Of a DNA stretch of 64,000 bases, positions 58,801 to 64,000 are shown in pieces. The stretch lies in the NCBI GenBank assembly GCA_017893485.1, contig CM030366.1, forward strand, positions 103,823,796-103,887,795, written 5' to 3'. The translations under genes were made by a program, and so were the position numbers. The notes below the pieces were generated by a model, which was not told the DNA's origin, searched no databases, and saw only the letters and a list, made by a program, of their open reading frames with translations. How positions within the stretch are numbered: position 1 is the stretch's first letter; each line of letters starts with the position of its first letter. The DNA is from Hemerocallis citrina (Eukaryota; Streptophyta; Magnoliopsida; Asparagales; Asphodelaceae).

Positions 58801-58986
58801 AAATAGTTGATCAATTAAGACATAGAAGTAGATTAAAATACAAAATTATCCGAAATAAATATAATTATCGATAGAAAAACACTTTAATATAAAATCCCAA
58901 AATGATTTTAACAAATAATGAATTTATAAATATCGAAATACATCAAAATATACAGAAAATACATATTTGCGGAAATGGGGGTTACA
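55819..58986 (-). mobile_element. Solo LTR, 3.17 kb, same family as 26067-29539
   Basis: Flanked by perfect AGTCT duplications (55814-55818, 58987-58991). In element sense it begins TGTAACCCCCATTTCCGC and ends TTTGGGAAGCGGGGCGTGACA, matching the ends of the solo LTR in MIP2 intron 7. A TATAAATA box (58411-58418, minus) precedes a leader with CT-rich sequence (58300-58370). There is no internal domain. The GC-rich ORFs at 57754-58368 are accidental. Confidence 0.8.
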
Positions 58987-59119
58987 AGTCTCATTACTGT
59001 TATGTTTTTTGAAGAAAAGGAAATACACATCTTAAGCTGCACATCTCTAATCCTGTTGAGATAATGCCACTCTAAATTGGGGCTTTGAAGATCAATCTTG
59101 CTTTGTCCAGCAAAGAGTC

Positions 59120-59303
59120 TGTTAGGATTTCTAGGATTTGTTAGGGTTTGAGAAGAGGAAAAGAAGGGAAGAGAGATAGACAGTGGCAATGAAAAAGGAG
59201 AGAGCAAAATGTTGATTAGTTTCATTTGATTCTAATCTTCTTACATATATGAAGATACAAAGCCCAATGGGCCCTAAGAGTAATTTTGGGTCATAACATA
59301 ACA
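59120..59303 (-). repeat. 3' LTR of the copia element
   Basis: 184 bp. Against the other LTR it has an extra 11-bp TAATTTTGGGT and about five base changes. Confidence 0.9.
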
Positions 59304-59438
59304 ATCTCCACCTTGAACCAAATTGTATCTAAAACAAACTAAAACATAAAGCAAATACATAAAGCAAACATAACCTAAACAAAGGTAAACATAAAGATAT
59401 ACTAGCAACATGCTAGAAACAAAACTAGCTCAAACTAG

Positions 59439-62400
59439 CTAGAAACAAACCGACATCAAACTTGAACAAAGCTTGAACTTTGCAATTGGAAGAGGCTTTG
59501 TGAGCATATCGGCCGGATTCGATTCGGTACCAATCTTCTTCACGGCAACCTTGCCTTCCGAGATCACATCTCGAACAAAATGGTATCGAATGTCAATGTG
59601 CTTCGTCTTCTCATGGTACATGCGGTCCTTGGTCAAATGAATCGTGCTTTGGTTGTCACAAAATACCGTAATAGGACCCTCGAGTGAAGACATCTCACCA
59701 ACAAACGCTTTGAGCCAAATAGCCTCCTTAATAGCCTCAGTAATTGCCATATATTCGGCCTCGGTACTTGAGAGTGCAACGGTGGCTTGAAATGTAGACT
59801 TCCAACTAATTGCACAATCTCCAAGGGTAAAAACATAACCCGTCAAAAAATGCCTCTTGTCCAAATCACCCGCAAAATCCGCATCTACAAAACCCGTTAG
59901 TTTCTTGTCATTACCAAACTCCAAACGAGCATCAATAGTACCTCTCAAATAGCGGAAGATCCACTTCACCGCTTTCCAATGCCCTTTTCCCGGACAAGAG
60001 AGATATCTACTTACCACACTAACGGCCTGAGCATTGTCGGGTCGAGTACACACCATCAAGTACATGAGACTCCCGACCGCACTCGAATATGGAACCTTTT
60101 CCATATATTTCTTCTCATCATCGGATTTTGGGCTTAAAGTGGCCGAAAGCTTGAAATGCGCCGCAAGAGGTGTTGAAACAACTTTCGCTTTCTCCATGCC
60201 AAAACGGTGTATCACTTTCTCGACAAAACTCTTTTGTGAAAGAAATAACTTTCTTTTAGACATATCCCTTGTTATCTCCATCCCGAGAATCCTTTTGGCG
60301 GCCCCCAAATCTTTCATCTCAAATGCCGAACTTAGTTGCTCTTTCAACCTCCTAACTTCATTCAAGTTTGAGGATGCAATCAACATGTCATCCACATAGA
60401 ACTACAAGTAAATGAAATCCCCACCATCCAACTTCTTGAAATAAACACAACTATCATAATTGGAACGATGGAAATTAATACTCACCATGAATGAGTCGAA
60501 CTTCTTATACCATTGCCGCGGTGATTGCTTAAGGCCATAAATGGACTTCTTCAGAAGACACACACGGTCCTTCTTTCCCGCAACCTCAAAACCCTCCGGT
60601 TGGCTCATGTAAATTTGCTTCTCCAAATCACCATGCAAGAAGGCATTTTTCACATCCATTTGCTCCAATTCCAAATCCTTCATTGCCACCAAAGAGAGCA
60701 AAACTCGAATGGAGGTGTGCTTAACTACAGGAGAGAACACATCATTGAAGTCCACACCTTGGACTTGACTATACCCTTTAGCCACTAGCTTTGCCTTGTA
60801 TCGAAAATTCGCGGGATTTGAGCCATCAGTCTTTCTCTTAAACACCCACTTGCAACCCACAATTCTCTTACCACTCGGAGGCTTCACAAGAGACCAAGTC
60901 TCATTTTGTTGCAAAGATTGTAACTCTTCATTCATAGCGGCAACCCAATTGGCTGCATCTTTAGAAGAAATGGCTTTCTTGTAGGAAGATGGCTCACAAT
61001 ACTCCACTTCCTCTGCAATTGCCAAACAATAAGCAAAGTCGGAGTATTCATACCTTGTAGGTGGTCGTGTTTCTCTTCTAGCTCGGTCCCTTGCCAATGC
61101 ATATGGTTGTGCCTCTTCTTAGACTTCCTCCAAATTGACATCATCATGTGAGGTCAAATCATCACCTTCTTGGACCGGCACCTCAAACTCCACCTTCTTC
61201 TCAACCGTCTCATTCTCCTTAATAGTCGGCTCGGGTGCAACATCATTTGCCTTCAACATGGCCAACTCATTGAAAATGACATCTCTTGAAATAAGGAACT
61301 TGGATGATTTGGGACACCACAACTTATATCCCTTCACATTTGCGGGATACCCAACAAAAATACACTTCTTCGATCTAAGCTCCAACTTTCCTTCATTCAC
61401 ATGTGCATAAGTGGGACAACCAAACACCCTCAAATTCGAATAATCGGCCGTCTTACCCGACCACACTTCTTCAGGTGTCTTCAACTCAATTGAAGTGGTA
61501 GGAGATCGATTTACCAAATAGCAAGATGTGTTAATGGCTTCTGCCCAAAACTCCTTACCCAAACCCGCATTTGAAAGCATACTTCTAGACCTTTCAAGTA
61601 GTCTCATATTCATCCTTTCTGCAACACCATTTTGTTGTGCAGTGTTGACCACCGTCTTGTGCCGAACGATCCCTTCGGCCTTGCAAAAATTATCAAACTC
61701 ACGGTTGCAAAACTCCAAACCATTATCAGTTCTCAACCTCTTAACTTTCCTTCCCATTTGGTTCTCCAAAAGTGACTTCCATTCTTTGAAGGTGCGAAAC
61801 ACATCACTTTTCTCTTTCAAGAAATAAACCCAAACCTTCCTTGAGAAATCATCAATGAAAGTAAGCATGTAATGAGAACCATTACCTTTGGAAGACTCGC
61901 GAGAAGGTCCCCAAAGATCCGAATGGATGTAGTCCAGTGTTCCCTTGGTCGAATGAATGGCCGTGGAGAAGCTCAACCTCTTATGCTTGCCAAATACACA
62001 ATGCTCACAAAACTCCAAGTTGCCCGTGCATTAGCCACACAACAAGCCTCTCTTGCTCAAAATGGTCATTCCTCGCTCGCTCATATGCCCCAATCTCATA
62101 TGCCAGAGCCTAGTAGCATCCTCATCCGAGATAGTACCCGAACGTGCAATGGCAGCCGAGTCTGTGACCGTGGAACCTTATAGGAAATAAAGAGTTCCAA
62201 TTCTCTTCGCCTTCATGATTGTGAGAGCCCCTTTAGAAACTCTAAGGACTCCACCTTCACTTTGGAATTTACACCCCTTTTCTTCAAGAGACCCCAAAGA
62301 AATCAAATTCTTAGACAAATCGGGTATATGCCTCACACCCGTCAACCTTCGGACCTTTCCATTATGGAACTTAATTGTCACCGAACCAATTCCGGCAACC

Positions 62401-63359
62401 TTACACATATTGTTGTTCCCCATGAGAACCTTACCATCCGTAGGCTCATAAGTCTCAAACCAATCTCGATTCGGAGTCATATGTTGCGAAGCACCCGTAT
62501 CCATCACCCAACAATGTATATCATCAACATTAGTATCTATCACACAAAGAGTATCAACCGTGTCACATTCGGCCACATTGGCCTCCTCCAAAGAAGAACC
62601 TTTACTATCCGCCTTTTGTTTATTTTTAAGTTTGAAACAATCGGCCTTAATGTGTCCCTTCTTCTTACAATAGTTGCACGTCAAATTCTTGTACCTAGAC
62701 TTCGAACGGGTCCTTGTATCTTTCGAGTTTTGGTCCCATGACCTACCTCGATCAACAACCAAACCAACACCTTGGCTCTCTTTCTCATTATTGGTCATTT
62801 CACTATCAATGTGCAACTTGGCTTGCAAATTGCTCTTAACATCCTCTAGAAAAATTTTATCTCTACTATAAATCAACATGTCTCTAAAAGCCTTGTATGA
62901 TGCGAGCAATGAGCATAATAACAAAAGGGCTTGGTCCTCATCCTCCACCTTAACATCAATCTTACTTAAGTCATTCAAAATAGATGCAAACTCCGTAATA
63001 TGATCGGAAATTGATGTACCTTCAACCAGGCGAAGGGTGTAGAGGCGCAATTTCAACCGCAGTCGATTGGTGGGAGACTTCTTCATGTAAATGTTCTCCA
63101 ATTTCTCCCACAAAGCCTTAACGGTCTTCTCCGATAGGACCTCTTGCAATGTCGAATCACTCAAACACAATTGGATAATAGAGAGCGCTTTATCATCCAT
63201 CTATCACCATCTCTTATCCGCCACCGCATCAATCAATTTTTCTCGACCAAAAATGACATCCTTAACGCCTTGGCTCGACAAAATCGCTGCCATACGCACT
63301 TGTCATAATGCAAAACTCGTCTTCCCATCATACTTCTCAATATCATATTTTTCTAACAT
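59439..63359 (-). pseudogene. Copia gag-pol polyprotein with seven in-frame stops
   Basis: One frame from the ATG at 63359 to the stop at 59439, with no frameshift seen. Domains in order: UBN2-type gag, CCHC knuckle CNYCKKKGHIKADC (about 62640-62685), protease DTGAS (62487-62501), GAG-pre-integrase, integrase core (SDLWGP, TDNG, NGVAERMN; about 61450-61930), reverse transcriptase (60402-61097 and on; YVDD at 60387-60398) and RNase H (about 59480-59900, with STEAEYMA). In-frame stops lie at 63303-63305, 63204-63206, 63201-63203, 62178-62180, 62031-62033, 61119-61121 and 60402-60404. The order integrase before reverse transcriptase defines Ty1/copia. The host gene MIP2 is not affected, as the element lies about 17 kb upstream. 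Confidence 0.92.
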
Positions 63360-63636
63360 ATTCATTCAAATTTCTTGAACCCAATTCAACAAAACTCCAA
63401 AATTTCCCCCAAAAATTAATTACTCAAATCACAAAATCAAACCTTCTCCTTCTTGATATCCTCCCTCCTCCGGTGCTCGCAACGACGAAGACCAAGAAAC
63501 CCGACGAAGAGAGACCCGACGATCAGATCAGTAGAGGAAGTCGGTGGCTGGACTTGGTTCGGTGGAATTGGAGGAGGGTTTTGGTGGTGGCAGAAGGGAT
63601 CAATAGAAGGGGTCGGGATGTGGAGGTTTTGGTGTT

Positions 63637-63650
63637 GGCTCTGATACCAA
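63637..63650 (-). other. Primer binding site (initiator Met-tRNA)
   Basis: TTGGTATCAGAGCC on the minus strand, directly inside the 5' LTR; the classic copia primer site complementary to the 3' end of tRNA-iMet. Confidence 0.9.
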
Positions 63651-63652
63651 TT

Positions 63653-63825
63653 TGTTAGGATTTCTAGGATTTGTTAGGGTTTGAGAAGAGGAAGAGAAGG
63701 GAAGAGAGATAGACATTAGCTATGAAAAAGGAGAGAGCAAAATGTTGATTAGTTTCATTTGATTCTAATCTTCTTACATATATGAAGATACAAAGTCCAA
63801 TGGGCCCTAAGAGCATAACATAACA
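63653..63825 (-). repeat. 5' LTR of the copia element
   Basis: 173 bp; in element sense starts TGTTATGTTATGC and ends CCTAACA. Confidence 0.9.
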
Positions 63826-63830
63826 GAGTC

Positions 63831-64000
63831 ATTGCTATGATATAAAACTAATGCATTTCTGAAGTAACAGTACAGTTACTTTGGTTTTTGTAGTGTAACA
63901 ATGTGGGTAAGTATTAGCTTCTCATCCTTAAATGGTTCTTACATAACATAGACTTGAGAACAAAATCTATCCATAATCTGGGTCTTACATAACATAGACT
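63831..64000. other. Right edge, nothing recognised
   Basis: AT-rich sequence with a short repeat of TCTTACATAACATAGACT (about 63938 and 63983). No coding signal. Confidence 0.6.

Larger units (their letters stand above)
59120..63825 (-). mobile_element. Ty1/copia retrotransposon, complete but dead
   Basis: Short LTRs (59120-59303 and 63653-63825), a perfect GAGTC target duplication (59115-59119, 63826-63830), a primer site for initiator Met-tRNA, and a purine tract AAGGTGGAGAT before the 3' LTR. The total is 4.7 kb. One gag-pol frame runs almost end to end, but with seven in-frame stops. The LTRs differ by about five substitutions and one 11-bp indel, so it is older than the gag-only element. 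Confidence 0.93.

Noticed and set aside
59439..63825. Endogenous pararetrovirus
   Set aside because: Paired LTRs, a Met-tRNA primer site, a target duplication and integrase before reverse transcriptase identify a Ty1/copia retrotransposon; no movement-protein-like sequence was seen.

Overview
The window is nuclear DNA of a flowering plant, probably a eudicot. The evidence is a spliced gene of clearly plant type (the MIP2/NBAS homologue), CT-rich 5' leaders with TATAAATA boxes, and transposons typical of plants: hAT, PIF/Harbinger-like, Ty3/gypsy Tat-type gag, Ty1/copia with a Met-tRNA primer site, an L1-type LINE and giant solo LTRs. No species can be named from the sequence alone.

One large host gene dominates. 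A homologue of Arabidopsis MAG2-INTERACTING PROTEIN 2 (animal NBAS, with a Sec39 domain) runs on the minus strand from the ATG at 42340 to the stop at 2730. I assign 11 coding exons whose phases join without error into 7353 bp (2450 residues plus stop). The gene covers 39.6 kb because introns 3 (5.7 kb) and 7 (23.1 kb) are full of transposons. Downstream on the same strand is a small three-exon gene (1207-1904) for a 163-residue protein with one C2HC zinc finger. A promoter-like segment and possible 5' exon of another minus-strand gene lie near 885-1045.

Intron 7 holds a 4.35-kb hAT transposon (9545-22814 with its insertions). It was invaded twice: by a 763-bp Harbinger-type MITE (10502-11264) and by an 8.9-kb LTR element (11590-20501). 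The latter encodes only gag, has 660-bp LTRs differing at one base, and carries tandem arrays where pol should be. The same intron has a TIR element with an RPC6-like gene fragment (23492-24855), a 3.5-kb solo LTR (26067-29539) and a Helitron-like end (about 30435). Intron 3 has a short TIR element and a second, decayed hAT copy (37901-41328).

Upstream of the gene, a GA-rich minisatellite sits at the promoter. Next comes a full-length L1-type LINE (43293-55075, 16-bp target duplications) split by a 3.4-kb solo LTR (45485-48923). Then follow another solo LTR (55819-58986) and a Ty1/copia element (59120-63825) whose single reading frame has seven in-frame stops. Most insertions have target duplications readable in the sequence, so the order of nesting can be stated with confidence. 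No prokaryotic features, CRISPR arrays, rRNA or intact tRNA genes were seen.
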